Part shown: in pieces, positions 11,535 to 25,645 of the stretch | How positions within the stretch are numbered: position 1 is the stretch's first letter | Layout of the letters: each line of letters opens with the position of its first letter | Assembly (NCBI GenBank): GCA_038373865.1 | Contig: JAXGGA010005163.1 | Coordinates: forward strand, 16,672-80,671 | Direction: 5' to 3' | Origin: Uloborus plumipes | Taxonomy: Eukaryota > Arthropoda > Arachnida > Araneae > Uloboridae | Length of the DNA: 64,000 nucleotides | Program-made: the position numbers and the translations under genes | The notes under the pieces: generated by a model | Told to the model about the DNA's origin: nothing | Databases searched by the model: none | Seen by the model: only the letters and a program-made list of their open reading frames with translations

Positions 11535-12160
11535 AACATATCTAAGCTTCCTGACAAAGTTCATGATTTATTGCTGTCCCGTAACTAATTTATATTGGGC
11601 ACCTTTCTGATTCAAGAAGATTTCAGGTTAATTTCTGGAAGGTTTAGCGGGAAACTTTCCTCTTGTTCCTAGATATTATAACTTTAGCTGCCCATTGTAT
11701 TTCAGGGACTGACTTCTGTTTTTTTTTCCTACAATGAACTGAAATTTCTATGTGTAGAAATTTCTAAACTTCTTGATTTGGTGTAGTTAATATCAAAATA
11801 AAGTTTTAGAAAATAATACGTATGTCATTACCATACTTACTTTTATTAGTTACTCCTAACATTATTACGCAGTTTTTCCTAATGTTTATATTAAGTGAAC
11901 CTAAGCTCAAGATATAATCTCATTGCTTGAGATTAAATCTAATGCTACAAGTTTATTTTATTGTGCTATGCATATCATCTATGTTTTGTTTTAAATTTAG
12001 GAAAATCAAAAAAGTCATTTAATAACTTACCACTTGCATTGGAATTAGGTGGCAGTCAATAAATTTTTGTCTAAAATGCTATCAGTGCTAGTAACTAATT
12101 AAAACCGTCAATTAATGGATTTATATTTGTTTTAAATCAATTAATGGATCAATTAATGGA
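11535..12160. other. Noncoding stretch with short local duplications
   Basis: No gene seen. At 12105-12175 a phrase of the type CAATTAATGGATTTATATTTG is repeated within about 50 bp. Confidence 0.4.
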
Positions 12161-12179
12161 TTTATATTTGGTTAAAATA

Positions 12180-14091
<1,912 letters not shown>

Positions 14092-14255
14092 TTATGCCCT
14101 GTTTGCACTGGCGAAATAAAGCCGCTTAAGTTTCCAGCTACCTACTGCGCACTCACTTGGCGCATCTCAAAGCCGCTCTGGTAGAGTGACATTTGAAAGC
14201 CGCTCAACCACGCTCGAATTCACTCATCTCTCTCATATCAAAGTTGGCTGCCTCC

Positions 14256-14381
14256 ATGAGCGCGAGAAGACAAACGAATTGGGCAGACAACAAGACATTT
14301 GCCCTTCTCAATCTCTACCAGGAAAACTTGAGTAAACTACGCAAAAATAAAAGAAATAGAATAGTTTACGAAAGTAGCTAG
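14256..14381 (+). pseudogene. Myb/SANT-like domain fragment of PIF/Harbinger
   Basis: 41 residues, MSARRQTNWADNKTFALLNL then YQENLSKLRKNKRNRIVYES. The pattern WxDxxTxALLxLYxE...KRNxxVYExIA is the N-terminal half of the Myb/SANT-like domain of Harbinger accessory proteins, with conserved Trp, Leu-Leu and KRN. The frame ends at a stop where the family continues IA; a 2-base deletion after GAAAGT would explain this. It is non-functional as it stands. Confidence 0.65.
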
Positions 14382-14437
14382 CATCAAGGTGTTTTCTTGT
14401 TTACAATCTCAGTTGTTTTAGAAGTGGGTCCGATCCA

Positions 14438-14592
14438 AAGCATCAATAAATGCTGTTCGTTTTTTCTCGTATTTGTAGTTTCAGCACTCGCTATTAGTTT
14501 GTGATTGTCGTTCCAAAATATCATTAAATGCTGTTTGTTTTTCTCGTATTTGTAGTTTCAGCACTAGCTATTAGTTTGTGATTGTCGTTATG
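14438..14592. repeat. Tandem duplication, about 78-bp unit
   Basis: The segment containing AATGCTGTTCGTTTTTTCTC...TTTGTGATTGTCGTT is repeated once in direct orientation with few differences. It lies inside the Harbinger-like element. Confidence 0.8.
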
Positions 14593-15105
14593 GTAAATAG
14601 TTAAACTTATTTTTAATCTGTGGCACTTTAAAAGGTGCTTGCGTGCACGAAAGTTGATATTATGAAATTTTTATAACTTCATGTATATTTCATTTGTTGA
14701 ATGTAGCACCCACATTTTTTTTTTCATTTTGATGCTTGTAAGGCTACTTTGAAACTTCACTAGATATAAATTCAGATTTCTAATAAGGTTTTTAAAAAAT
14801 TCTCAAATTCATCATTATAAAAATAAAATATCTTAAAAAGTCAGTGTTCAAAGTCTGAGGTCAAAGATTTTTTTAGCAAAATACCTAAAAATTGTGGGAA
14901 AAAGAAAAAAAAAAAGCTGCAGCAAAATTCTGAAATCTCAAAGGCTAGTGAAAAAATTCAAATCTTTTCAACAGGCTCTGTGTGTTTCATCTCCTGTTGA
15001 AAGCTAAATTCTAAATTCAGCCGTGACATCTTTGAAAAAAAAAATGCACAATAGGTAATATTATTCAAAAATTTGAAATTAGGAAATTAAGGATTTTATT
15101 AAGTA

Positions 15106-16747
15106 CTAGCAAAAATACCCGGCGTTGCCTGGGCCAGTAAAAATATTGAGAAACAATTTATAATCGCCTTTTTTTTTTCCTAAACTAAAAGAACTCAAAA
15201 CGTACCGTTTTGACGATTTAAAATGTCGCTAAATTTGCGGTAACTGTTTTGGGATACCTAGGATAACTTTGCTCCTCTCCCTACTTTATGAAAATATGCT
15301 TAGGTATTATAAAGTCAGTAATTTTTGTCAAAGAAAAATTGTCATTTAATGCTGAGAAAATATTACTGACCATGAAATGACGCTAAAAGTTTTTGTCCTA
15401 AGTGATTTCGAAATTAGTAGGGAGCATTTGACAATTATTTGTGCAAAAAACACAAATTAATGGTAGTTTTAGTTTTGGGGTTTGATTAATTTCGTATGCG
15501 GATTACTTTACGCTTTGACGTAAGTTTTAAAAGTTTATTAATGACAACGTACGGAATCGGCCAAAAAAAAAAAAAAAAAACCCTGAACTTTTCTTCAACT
15601 GTGGGAATATTATCTCGGTGATTAAGATTTTGGCGCAGTTTACAAATATCAGACAACAATCGTTTTATTTTAGTTATATCGTGTAAGAAGCAAAGTATTA
15701 TTACATAGTCTTTGGCGCCAGAACTGGCGTCAGTGGAAAACATTACCCATAATCTTAGTTATTATAATATTTTTGCAACAAATTCGGCAAGATACCTGTT
15801 CGATTGTATTCTAAGTGACCAATTGTAAGTACCGCCCAATCAACGCCAACAAATTTTTAAAAATACTGTAAAATTGTATTTAAAGTTCCATTAAAGTGGA
15901 AAATACTGAACCTAATCCATTTATTAGTTGCCAATCTCTTCAAGCGATTACATTACCGATACTCTAAAACACTAAAACACATACTGTCGGCCCCGCTCAA
16001 ACGAATACTGTCGGTTCCAAGAAATATTATTTGATTAAGCGGAGAATTCGATTAAGCGGAATCTTTAGCATTGCGTCTATGGCATGGGAAATATCTAGTT
16101 CCAGGATATTTTATTCGTTTATCCGTTAGACGATTAAGCAGGACCGACAAATTCACGAAACTTGTGAAAATAATTGATACAGTCAACAATTTACTAACAA
16201 AGGAATACAATTTATTCTAAAAAAATAATATTTTCACGCAGCAATGCACATTAAAAAACACATTGCTTAAGGATAAATATTCTACTTACACAACTAAGAC
16301 TACAAAACGTTTTAAATACAAATCATGGTAAAAGCCTGGATATTCCCCATGAAGCTGGAAAAAAAACCTTCATGATTTGACTTGAGAAAAGCCTTGGACA
16401 TTAAATACGGAAAGAAGAAATGATGCCCGCAATTTTAGCTTTCGACAGGGAGTTGAGATGATACACTAAATACTGAGTTAGTTTGGTCAATGCCTTTTGA
16501 TTTATGAGAAATATGTACCTTAAATTGGAATGAAAAAGACGCTACCGATCGAACTTTTTTGAATATCGTTATAAATTATAGCCTATGTGTTATTCTGATG
16601 TATATGCTACATTATGGTAAAAGTTTCATCAAAATCCATTCAGTAGTTTTTGCGTGAAAGAGGAACAAACATACATCCATCCATACATCCATCCATACAT
16701 CCATCCATCCATCCATACAAACTTTCGCATATATAATAGTAGTAAGA
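15106..16747 (-). mobile_element. Non-autonomous Helitron, copy 1
   Basis: In minus orientation the 5' end reads TCTTACTACTATTATATATG and the 3' end ...GCTAG followed by host T: 15105 is A, and CTAG occupies 15106-15109. A GC-rich hairpin (CCCAGGCAACGCCGGG) sits just before the 3' end, as in Helitrons. There is no target duplication. It shares about 1.58 kb with the copy at 16908-19512. It contains a CATC-rich microsatellite (16670-16715) and an old Tigger-like MITE (15981-16151). No Rep/helicase is encoded. Confidence 0.82.
15981..16151. repeat. Tigger-like MITE inside Helitron copy 1
   Basis: The ends CTGTCGGCCCCGCTCAAACG and the inverted ...GATTAAGCAGGACCGACA enclose about 170 bp rich in ATTAAGCGGA-type words. 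The same unit sits in Helitron copy 2 (about 18468-18638) and alone at about 20443-20622. It was therefore captured before the Helitron was copied. Confidence 0.6.
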
Positions 16748-17473
16748 TTGAGAAGTTTTCTTTGAACTCTAATGACGTTTTTATTAGGAGTACGTAATAC
16801 CCATAAAGATAAAATATTGTTGAATAGGGGAGTCTTTGTCCTGTTTTTCAACAATTGCTAATATCTGTCTTTTGAAATTTGCACGTTTTCTAAACAAGTA
16901 TGTAAGACTAGAAAAAATACCAGGCGTTGCCTGGGCCAGTAAAAATATTGAGAAACAATTTATAATCGCCTTTTTATTCCTAAACTAAAATAACTCAAAA
17001 CGTACCGCTTTGACGATTTAAAATGTCGCTAAATTTGCGGTAATTGTTTTGGGATACCTAGGATAATTTTGCTCCCCTCCCTACTTTTTGAAAATATGCT
17101 TAAGTATTATTAAGTCAGTAATTTTTGTCAAAGAAAAATTGTAATTTAATGCTGAGAAAATATTGCTGACCATGAAATGACGCTAAAAGTTTTTGTCCTA
17201 AGTGATTTCGAAATTAGTAGGGAGCATTTGACAATTATTTGTGCGAAAATCACAAATTAATGGTAATTTTAGTTTTGGGGTTTGATTAATTTCGTATGCG
17301 GATTACTTTACGCTTTGACGTTTGTTTTAAAAGTTTTTTAATGACAACGTACGGAATCGGCCAAAAAAAAAAAAAAGAAAAAAAACCCCTGAACTTTTCT
17401 TCAACTGTGGGAGTGTTATCTCGATGATAAGGATTTTGGCGCAGTCTACAAATATCAGACAACAATCGTTTTA

Positions 17474-18195
17474 TCTCCATATATTATTTCTCTAAGCCGA
17501 ATCCTATACCCGGTCGAAACTCGCTCATTTCTTTATCGAATTGCAAGAAAATTTATGATTTTGAAGCTTATTCCGCGGGCTATTGACGAAAATTAGACCC
17601 ACCCTCTAAAAAGTGTCGGTTCGTTTTTTATTCGAACTTCAATTTTTGGGCACAAAATTGACTCTATCTAGCGAAATAATTGTCGTATCGTCTCCATTTT
17701 GATTTCATTCGAAATATTAAAAAAAAAAGCGTTCTTTAGAACGTTTCTCCGCTAGCGCCGCGTAACGAGAATCTCGAAAATCCACGTTTAAGCGACTTAT
17801 AAGCGATTGAAGTTTGAAAAAGTTAAATTTTTGCTCAACTGTCAAAATCGTTACATTGTTGTTCAAATCAATTTTAAATGCGACATTTCAAGCCAAGGCT
17901 TATCTCGGTAAACCTTAATTGTAACTTTTATTGTTTCAAAATACTATGATAGTTTTGCGATAACGTTAGTATTTAGTTTAGTAGTAGTCTTGGGTATTTG
18001 ATTTTAATATAGGGTATCACTTTTGTAGTAGTTGTAAAAGTGAACGTATCTTTGATCTCTTTGAAAAGTTGTCAGAACGACGGCAGTAGATGGCGATGTT
18101 GTGCAAATGAAGCCAATAAAAATTGTCGTATTAAATTTTAAGTTTAGAGTTTTTTTTTTTTTTTTTTTTTGCGGAATTCCGCACGGGTCACCTAG
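17474..18195 (+). mobile_element. Non-autonomous Helitron nested in Helitron copy 2
   Basis: 722 bp, begins TCTCCATATATTATTTCTC and ends GCGGAATTCCGCACGGGTCACCTAG-like: a perfect 12-base palindrome GCGGAATTCCGC, then 13 bases to the terminal CTAG. It is inserted between A (17473) and T (18196). The empty site is seen in copy 1 at A15667/T15668. This satisfies every structural Helitron rule. Noncoding. Confidence 0.9.
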
Positions 18196-18785
18196 TTTTA
18201 GTTATATCGTGTTAGAAGTAAAGTATTATTACATAGTCTTTGGCGCCAAAACTGGCGTTAGTTGAAAAAATTACCCATATATAGTTATTATGGTCTTCTT
18301 GCAACAAATTCGGCAAGATACCAGTTCGATTGGATTCTAAGTGGCCAATTGTAAGTACCCGCCCAGTCAGAGCAAACAAATTTTTAAAAATACCGTAAAG
18401 TTGTATTTAAAGTTCCATTAAAGTGGAAAATAATGAACCCAATCCATATTACCGATACTCTAAAACACATACTGTCGGCCCCACTCAAACGAATACTGTC
18501 GGTTAAAAGAAATATTATTTGATTAAGCGGAGAATTCGATAAAGCGGAATCTTTAGTATTGCGACTATAAAATGGGAAATATCCAGTTTCAGGATATTTT
18601 ATTCGTTTATACGTTACCCGATTAAGCAGGACCGACAAATTTACGAAACTTGTGAAAATAATTGATACAGTGAACAATTTACTAATAAAGGAATACAATT
18701 TATTCTAAAGAAATAATATTTTCACTCAGCAATGCACATTAAGAAACACATTGCTTAAGGATAAATATTCTACTTACACAACTTA

Positions 18786-19087
18786 GGCAGGGATTCAAGT
18801 GAAACAGGCCATCGCAAATTACAATCGCTACTGGAAATGAATTACATTAGAACGTTTCTTGATAAAAACATCGTGACGTCAGCGTGACGTTTGCCTATGA
18901 AAAACGAGCTAGATAAAACGTCACAGCCTACTTGGCGAATAAGAGGAGATCGCTGAGTTCTTGTGAGCTCTTATTGGCTCCACCGGTAGTGACGTCATGC
19001 CAAGTTAAGTTGATAATAATGTAATTCACTTCCAGTAGCGATTGCAATTCGAAGCGATCGCAGTGCTGTTTCACTTGAATCCCTGCC
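18786..19087. mobile_element. 302-bp MITE with long TIRs nested in Helitron copy 2
   Basis: The ends GGCAGGGATTCAAGTGAAAC are inverted over about 64 bp with some mismatches. TA lies on each side (18784-18785, 19088-19089). Copy 1 shows the unoccupied site (CAACTAAGAC). The superfamily is unclear; TA suggests Tc1/mariner or a similar group. Confidence 0.8.
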
Positions 19088-19791
19088 TAAGACTACAAAA
19101 CGTTTTAAATACAAATCATGGTAAAAGCCTGGATATTCCCCATGAAGCTGGAAAGAAACCCTTCATGATTTGACTTGAGAAAAGCCTTGAACATTAAATA
19201 CGGAAAGAAGAAATGATGCCCGCAATTTTAGCTTTCGACAGGGAGTTGAGATGATACATTAGATACTGAATTAGTTCGGTCAATGCCTTTTGATTTATGA
19301 GAAATATGTACCTTAAATTGAAATGAAAAAGGCGCTACCGATCGAACGTTTTTGAATATCGTTATAAATTATAGCCTATGTGTTATTCTGATGTATAAGC
19401 TACATTATGGTAAAAGTTTCATCAAAATCCATTCAGTAGTTTTTGCGTGAAAGAGGAACAAACATCCATACATCCATCCATACAAACTTTCGCATATATA
19501 ATAGTAGTAAGATTAGCTTGATAAGATAATAATACGTATTCTACTTCGCGGCTCATAACTGACGCTGCGAAAAGTAAACAAAAGCGACAATAATCGCAGA
19601 TACAGTTAAACAGAGCTAGAAGCGGGCATTTAAATCGTTATAAACACAGTTACAGTTAAATTGGCATTTCATTTAAAGTAATGGTTTACAGTTAAACTTT
19701 AAGTGCGTTGTTTAGTGCAAACGCCATTCAAAGTAAAGACGCTTAACTCTAAGTGAATTGCTAGATTGAGCGCAGTGCAAACAGGGTATTA

Positions 19792-20442
19792 CTACGGGTT
19801 TGTGTTCTGTATTGCATCAAAGGATAACATGCGTCTTCTCTAATTCGGACGCCATTTTTTTCTTTGTCCCCTGATAAAAGTGCCAGCACGTCAGATGGGA
19901 CAAGGAAAAAAATAAAATAAATAAATTGCCGGTAAACTTTAAGAACTCAGCAGCTAAATTTTGTTAATATCACTTACATTTTTTTAATCGACTTCAAATT
20001 GAGTACGTTTGATTCGAACACCCAGGTTACAGGGTGTTCGAAGAAACCTCATTATGGGCCCGTGGAGAGAAGTGAGGAAGAGGGATAGCCTGTTCAGCGG
20101 AATGAGCATTTCTCAGCTACGCAAATATACTATACACCCTTATGAATTACTAGAATCGAAAAAGAAAAAAAAAACTGATCATAAGTTCGTTTTATATATG
20201 CGCTGTAAAAAAAAGAAATCGAAACGTCCTCCAAAATAATGGGCGGATGATGTGCATCATTTCCATCAGTAACATGTCAAAATCATGAAAAATCAGGAGA
20301 GTTTCTCGCTAAAGTTACGGCAGTAAATCTAGAACTTTCCAAATACACTTAGATATGTTTATATAGAGCTCTTTTAGAGAACAGGCTGACCTCTCCGACA
20401 TTTTGTTCGGACATTTTCCAGACATCCAGCCTTGTTTCAAGT
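19792..20442. other. Noncoding stretch, no supported gene
   Basis: A CAGGGTGTTCGAAGAAACCTC word at 20030 looks like one end of a TA-inserting element, preceded by an inverted GAACACCC. The frame at 20009-20239 is lysine-rich through poly(A) runs and was not accepted as a gene. Confidence 0.35.
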
Positions 20443-20622
20443 AGTGTCGTCCCCGCTTAATCGGGTAACGGGTAAACGAATATCCCGTTTATACGAATAG
20501 AACATCCCGAAACCGATACCATGGGTGCAATGTTAAAGATCGCCACTTAACCAAATACCCCGCTTAATCGAATAATATTTCTTGGAACCGACAGTATTCA
20601 TTTAAGCGAGGCCGACAGTATT
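20443..20622. repeat. Tigger-like MITE, independent copy
   Basis: It starts GTCGTCCCCGCTTAATCGGG and ends TTTAAGCGAGGCCGACAGTA, in opposite orientation to the copies within the two Helitrons. It keeps the AATATTTCTTGGAACCGACA core. This is the only copy in the window outside a Helitron. Confidence 0.6.
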
Positions 20623-23230
20623 TGGAAACACATTAATATTGCCCCTAGTAGCCGTGGCGCAAAATAAGTGATAATAAGTTGAATAAAACGCCACATTATG
20701 TAAATCCAGAAGGATAACTTGTTTCCAAAATTTAAAAACAGTTTATTAGGAAATGTTTTCTTTACTTAAGCATATTTTCATACTGCACTTGTTTTAAGCC
20801 TGAGTTTAAAACCTTTTTTTATTCGTATGGGCATATTCAAACATAAATCAGGCAGCAACATCTAAAGCTTAGCTACCATTTTCCTTCAATGCTACTTAAC
20901 TGTACATACCAGTGGTTCTGCACTTCACCCTTTGGAACCAAAATGTCGGATAAGTAAGCTCCTGTTTTATATGGGCCTTGTGTTAATAGAAACAGTTCTG
21001 ACTTTCCTGTTTTACCAGGAAGGCTCCTAGGGCAGTTGGTCCCTGGGCAGCAGTTGCAAGCAAATAGCTGAACAGCTTACTGGAGGGCAATTCTAGCAAA
21101 GCTACAGTATCCAGAAACTGCATGTGCCCTCAGTTGGGGTGAAGTCAATATAGAAGAGCCGTAATCGAGCCAAAGGAAAACACTTAATAAAGACGTTGGA
21201 TATACCTTCCAACTGGTGGCGAAAAATATGTTTCATAACAGCGATAAATCAGCATTCATATAACTTGTATCCATTCGGGAAGCCTTTTTTGCAGCAAAAC
21301 TTGTTTTTTAGAGGAAATGGGTGGAAACTGGTAAACAGGAAAGTTACCCATAAATGATCTGTTATATTTCGGAGTTTTTTTACTGTGTACTTCTAATGAG
21401 AACTGAAGAATTTCTTCAGGGAAAAAACCTTATTATCTTCGAACGTCTTGGCAAGTCACATGACATAACCTCAATAACTTTTGGTTGGTTGTCTGTAGAT
21501 AATAGTGCTAGAAGAAGTAAACTGCGATAAAACAAAAAATCATGCGAGAAACCTCCTGTGTTGAAGAATGTTGTTTTATGCAGCAATCCACAAAGTGTGA
21601 AAATACTAATACTTCACATAAAAAACCCTGCCAAAACGGGTTCTAGCATATTATGCTGCAATTTACAGTGATTTTATGTTTCAGCAGTAAATCTATAAGT
21701 TTTACAACAGTTTTTTCTATTAAGCAAAAATAAATTCTAAAATTTTTGCTGTCAATTGGAAAACTTCAATCTCCATTTTTTCTACACATTAAGATGGAGA
21801 ACCACTTTAGTTTTAGGGAGACGGTCAATTGATCAGACAGTTTGCCTCAAGCCAGTTTTGTAACCATGTTTGTTTTAAGTATATTTGAAAATATGTTACT
21901 ATAGTTGATGGTTGCTAGGTCTTTACAATAACTAATGAGAAATGAAGTACAACGCCATTTTCAGCACATCAACCGAGATTACTGATTGCTTACTTTGATT
22001 ATAGATTTTTGAGATTTATTTCCTTTCTGTAGAGAGCAGTTACATTTTCATACCTTACTTATTTTAAGTCTAAATTAATGAAACTTTCTTCTATTATAGA
22101 CCAAAATAGTTAAATATTGATTAACTATTCAAACAACACAACTGAAACTTAGATTTCTTAGTCAAACCCATTTCCTTCAACTAATCTACTCATCAGAGAG
22201 GTAAAAAAGACAAAACCCTATAAAATCACCCCTTAAACCTGTGGTTAATTAACAACAATTTTTGTATACTCTTAATGTGCATGCTCCTTCATTCTAACTG
22301 ACTGGCAAGCTGTTTTGTATACGCTTGTGACTGAAACACTAGGTACTTCATCTTCCACAATACGGCATCCTCCCCCAATCTTCCCCAGTTGGAATTAAAA
22401 TGAAGATAGAACCATTCTTTTCGAATATATACCTGATTGTACATCTTCAATTATCACTTATTATGTAGTTTTTGCCCTATTTAAAAGTTTAACCTATTGA
22501 AAGCTTATATAAACGCGTTTTTCTGTATTTTTGTTTGATTATCTTCACTAAACTAATTTCGATACACAGTGGGAAGCTTGGACAAAAGTATGTCAATATG
22601 GCTGATGTTGTCATAGTAACAAGGACGTCCAAAATCGAATAACAGCAAACTTAATCCCGGTTTAAATTCCAGCTCAGAATGTGGGTCAAGTAGGCTGAGC
22701 TAAATTTAGCACAGAAAAAGGAAAAAAATGTGGCTGCAGGGAGGAGCAGTTCTGCAATCTGTCTTAAACTTTTCGACTTTAACGAGGGACGAAAAGTTAA
22801 TAACTTCAGTTAATTTCCTCTGAAGTTTCGAAATTAGTTTGTCGAATTTATTTTTGTTCTTTCTGTTGAATAAAATATAATTGCTTGAAGAATAGTCATG
22901 AAATGTGCTGTTTAGAATGATTAATTATATAAAGAGAATTTATTTGGGAATAAGTTTGCTTTTGCAACAGGGGAGGTTTCCCCCTTTAAATGACTTGATG
23001 CAAAACAATACGAAAATCATGTTTAATTCCATTCTTTGACTTGTATTGTGCAGATTACCTTCATGAAATCAATACAATAAACTAACCAAAAATTTAAAAT
23101 AAGAATTTAATTATAGTTCAAAAAACTAAAAAATACGCTTTTAGAGAGTTTTTCCTTTTATTTAATTCATGATGCTCTGATTTCCCTCTGATTTTCAAGA
23201 CTATTGAATATTCTTTAAGTTTACATGCAC
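20623..23230. other. Noncoding stretch, no gene seen
   Basis: 2.6 kb of AT-rich sequence with no ORF of note, no clear TIR pair and no recognised RNA. Confidence 0.5.
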
Positions 23231-23234
23231 GTAA

Positions 23235-23480
23235 TTCATCAACATGCAATATAGTTTAGCCTTTAGTAGTAACAATAGTATTAAATATATTACTTTTATA
23301 TTTTCGAAGAACGTGAATTTTAACTTATTCAGAAATGCATATACAAACAACTGAAACACATCGAACACACATAATACATCGACATGTAATATAGTTTAGC
23401 CTTTAGTATTAATAATATCATTCAATATACTACTTTTATATTTGTAAAGAACGTGAATTTCAACTTTTATTCAGAGTTAT
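23235..23480. repeat. Tandem duplication, about 140-bp unit
   Basis: ATATAGTTTAGCCTTTAGTA...AAGAACGTGAATTT occurs near 23250-23320 and again near 23388-23460, in the same orientation, diverged. Confidence 0.75.
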
Positions 23481-24273
23481 ATACATGCATACAAGCAAAC
23501 AAACAAATAAACCCATACGTGAAACTAATAAAAGCGTATTAAAAATTACAAACCATGATACAAGACTCCTTACACTCGGAGCATATAATGTAAAAATAGA
23601 AGATTTTGACCAAATATTTAATGCCCTTTAAATATTTTCGTCAAAGAAATTCAATTCAATCCTTGAAAATAATCTATAATGTAAATCAATTGGAGAAGCA
23701 AAACATGTAATGTTAACAATTTATTTCACTTAAAAAAAAACCTCGTAGCACCTTAGAGCAGATATATTTCTTCTCAATGTATAGCACATATTTTTTTTCA
23801 GAATCAAATAGTTTATTAAGTTGTGATCAGATTTTTTTTTTTTGCTAAATTAAAAGTGCTAATTTTAAAAATTCAAAGCAGTGAAATTAAGAAAATGACA
23901 GTCACGTTTTTTATAGCTGAATGCGCTGAAACAGGATGAACTAATTCGAAATTTGACACCTAGAAAATTAATTAAAGGTGGTTTTGAAGTGGTATCTTTT
24001 GAAGAAAGAAATTAGGGGCGAAATTCTTGCACAAAGAAGACAATTTCAGACAATAACCGCAAAGAAAACCAACCATATCTACATGTATATTACTTGAGTA
24101 GAAGGGAAGAAAATTTTCACATCAGAACTTTCTTTTGTGGGGACGACAGATCAATGAGAGTGGAGTTGAAATTAAGAAAATCATCACTTTGAGAAGAAAA
24201 ATTGTCACTTAAACATGGGGAAAAATAAAATTGTTAAGATAAGTTACCTGCTTTAAACTGAAGAGATTGGAAG
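23481..24273. other. Noncoding stretch, no gene seen
   Basis: No ORF, RNA or repeat end recognised before the palindrome at 24278. Confidence 0.45.
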
Positions 24274-24277
24274 TTAA

Positions 24278-25645
24278 GAGCAAGAATCTGAGAGAGTGTC
24301 ACTCCTGTGATTCATGACCTCTCAGATTTTTTCCGAAAAATTACCAAATGTTTATTATCTTATTGAAAGACAAAATCCAGAATGTTTTGCTCTAAAGTTG
24401 AGTTGTTTAGTTTTTATGGATCCCTAAAGTTGAAGGTGCAGCATCAAAAATTAAGCGGATTTTCAAGACATGGAAGTTGCTGCGAGCCAAAACTCTTACC
24501 AGGAACTGTTTAACTCCAATTTTCTTTTTGTATATGGAATATAAAAGGTTGAAACTTTACAAAATGAATGTTAAATTTGTGGTAAGTTGTTGCCGTAAGG
24601 TCCGTGAAGGCCCTCAAAACAAGGCATTTTTGACGTTTTTTAGCGTTTTTGAGGTCCAAAAACAGCTTGTACATTTCAGTTGGCACGGCAAAAGTAGTTT
24701 CGTTTGAAAGACCAGTGAAAGCACTTTAAAATAATGTATAAATAACCGAGGAAAGTTCAACTTGCTTTTAGTTGCGTAAGGCCGAAATATGAAAAATGTC
24801 ATATTTTAGCGATATTCAAACGGTCATAACTTCTTCTGCCAACAACATATTGAAATATTTTTTTTGCCAATGTCGTACTCTATTCTTTGTCTTAACAAAA
24901 CAGTTGAGTGCTTTGAGGCGAAATGTAAAATTTTTTTTTACAAAAATTGTATTTTTTCCTGTGTATTTTTTGTAAAAAAAATTTCACATTTCGCCGCAAA
25001 GAACTCAACTGTTCAGTTAAGACAAAGAATAGAGTATGACATTGGCAAAGAAAATATTTCAATATGTTGTTGGCAGAGGAAGTTATGACCGTTTGAATAT
25101 CGCTAAAATATGACATTTTTCATATTTCGTCCTTACGCAACTAAAAGTACATTAAACTTTCCTCGGTTATTTATACATTACTTTAAAGTGCTTACACTGG
25201 TCTCTAAAACGGCACTACTTTTGCCGTGCCAACTGAAATGTACAAGCTGTTTTTGGACCTCAAAAACGCTAAAAAACGTCAAAAATGCCTTGTTTTGAGG
25301 GCCTTCACTGACCTTACGGCAACAACTTACCACAAATTTAACCTTCATTTTGTAAAGTTTCAACCTTCTATATTCCATATGCAAAAAGAAAATTGGAGTT
25401 CAACCGTTCCTGTTTCGAGCTTTGGCTAGCAGCAACTTCCATGTCTTGAAAATCCGCTTAATTTTTGATGCCGCACCTTCAACTTTAGGGATCCATAAAA
25501 ACTAAACAACTCAACTTTAGAGCAAAACATTCTGGACTTGGTCTTTCAATAAGATAATAAACATTTGGTAATTTTTGGGAGAAAATCTGAGAGGTCATGA
25601 ATCACCCCATAATGCTAGGCGTGACAGTTTCTCAGATTCTTGCTC
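24278..25645. mobile_element. 1368-bp near-perfect palindrome (foldback/MITE)
   Basis: Arms of about 680 bp are inverted around a T/A-rich centre near 24960. Ends GAGCAAGAATCTGAGAG are inverted and bracketed by TTAA at 24274-24277 and 25646-25649. Open frames on both strands inside (24477-24707, 25178-25384 and so on) are mirror copies and lack domains. The left arm lacks about 15 bases present near the right end. A TTAA duplication would suggest a piggyBac-type origin, but the terminal bases are not the usual CCC. Confidence 0.85.

Larger units (their letters stand above)
16908..19512 (-). mobile_element. Non-autonomous Helitron, copy 2, carrying two insertions
   Basis: Same termini as copy 1 (A at 16907, CTAG at 16908-16911; the other end ...GTAAGA at 19512, then T). 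It is interrupted by a Helitron at 17474-18195 and a MITE at 18786-19087. Removing both gives about 1.58 kb, the length of copy 1. Copy 1 serves as the empty-site control for both insertions. Confidence 0.82.
14095..19788. mobile_element. PIF/Harbinger-like element, hugely expanded by nested Helitrons
   Basis: Ends TGCCCTGTTTGCACTG and CAGTGCAAACAGGGTA are inverted repeats. They are flanked by the 3-bp duplication TTA (14092-14094 and 19789-19791), as in PIF/Harbinger. The Myb/SANT-like ORF at 14256-14381, a protein class these transposons carry beside their transposase, supports the assignment. No transposase ORF was found. Two Helitrons (15106-16747, 16908-19512) account for most of its length. 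Confidence 0.8.

Noticed and set aside
20009..20239. Lysine-rich plus frame after a CAGGGTGTTC end
   Set aside because: Lysine runs come from poly(A) stretches; only one element end found.
24477..25429. Several 60-75 residue frames on both strands
   Set aside because: Mirror images within the 1.37-kb palindrome; the arms do not show coding-type substitutions as far as can be seen.
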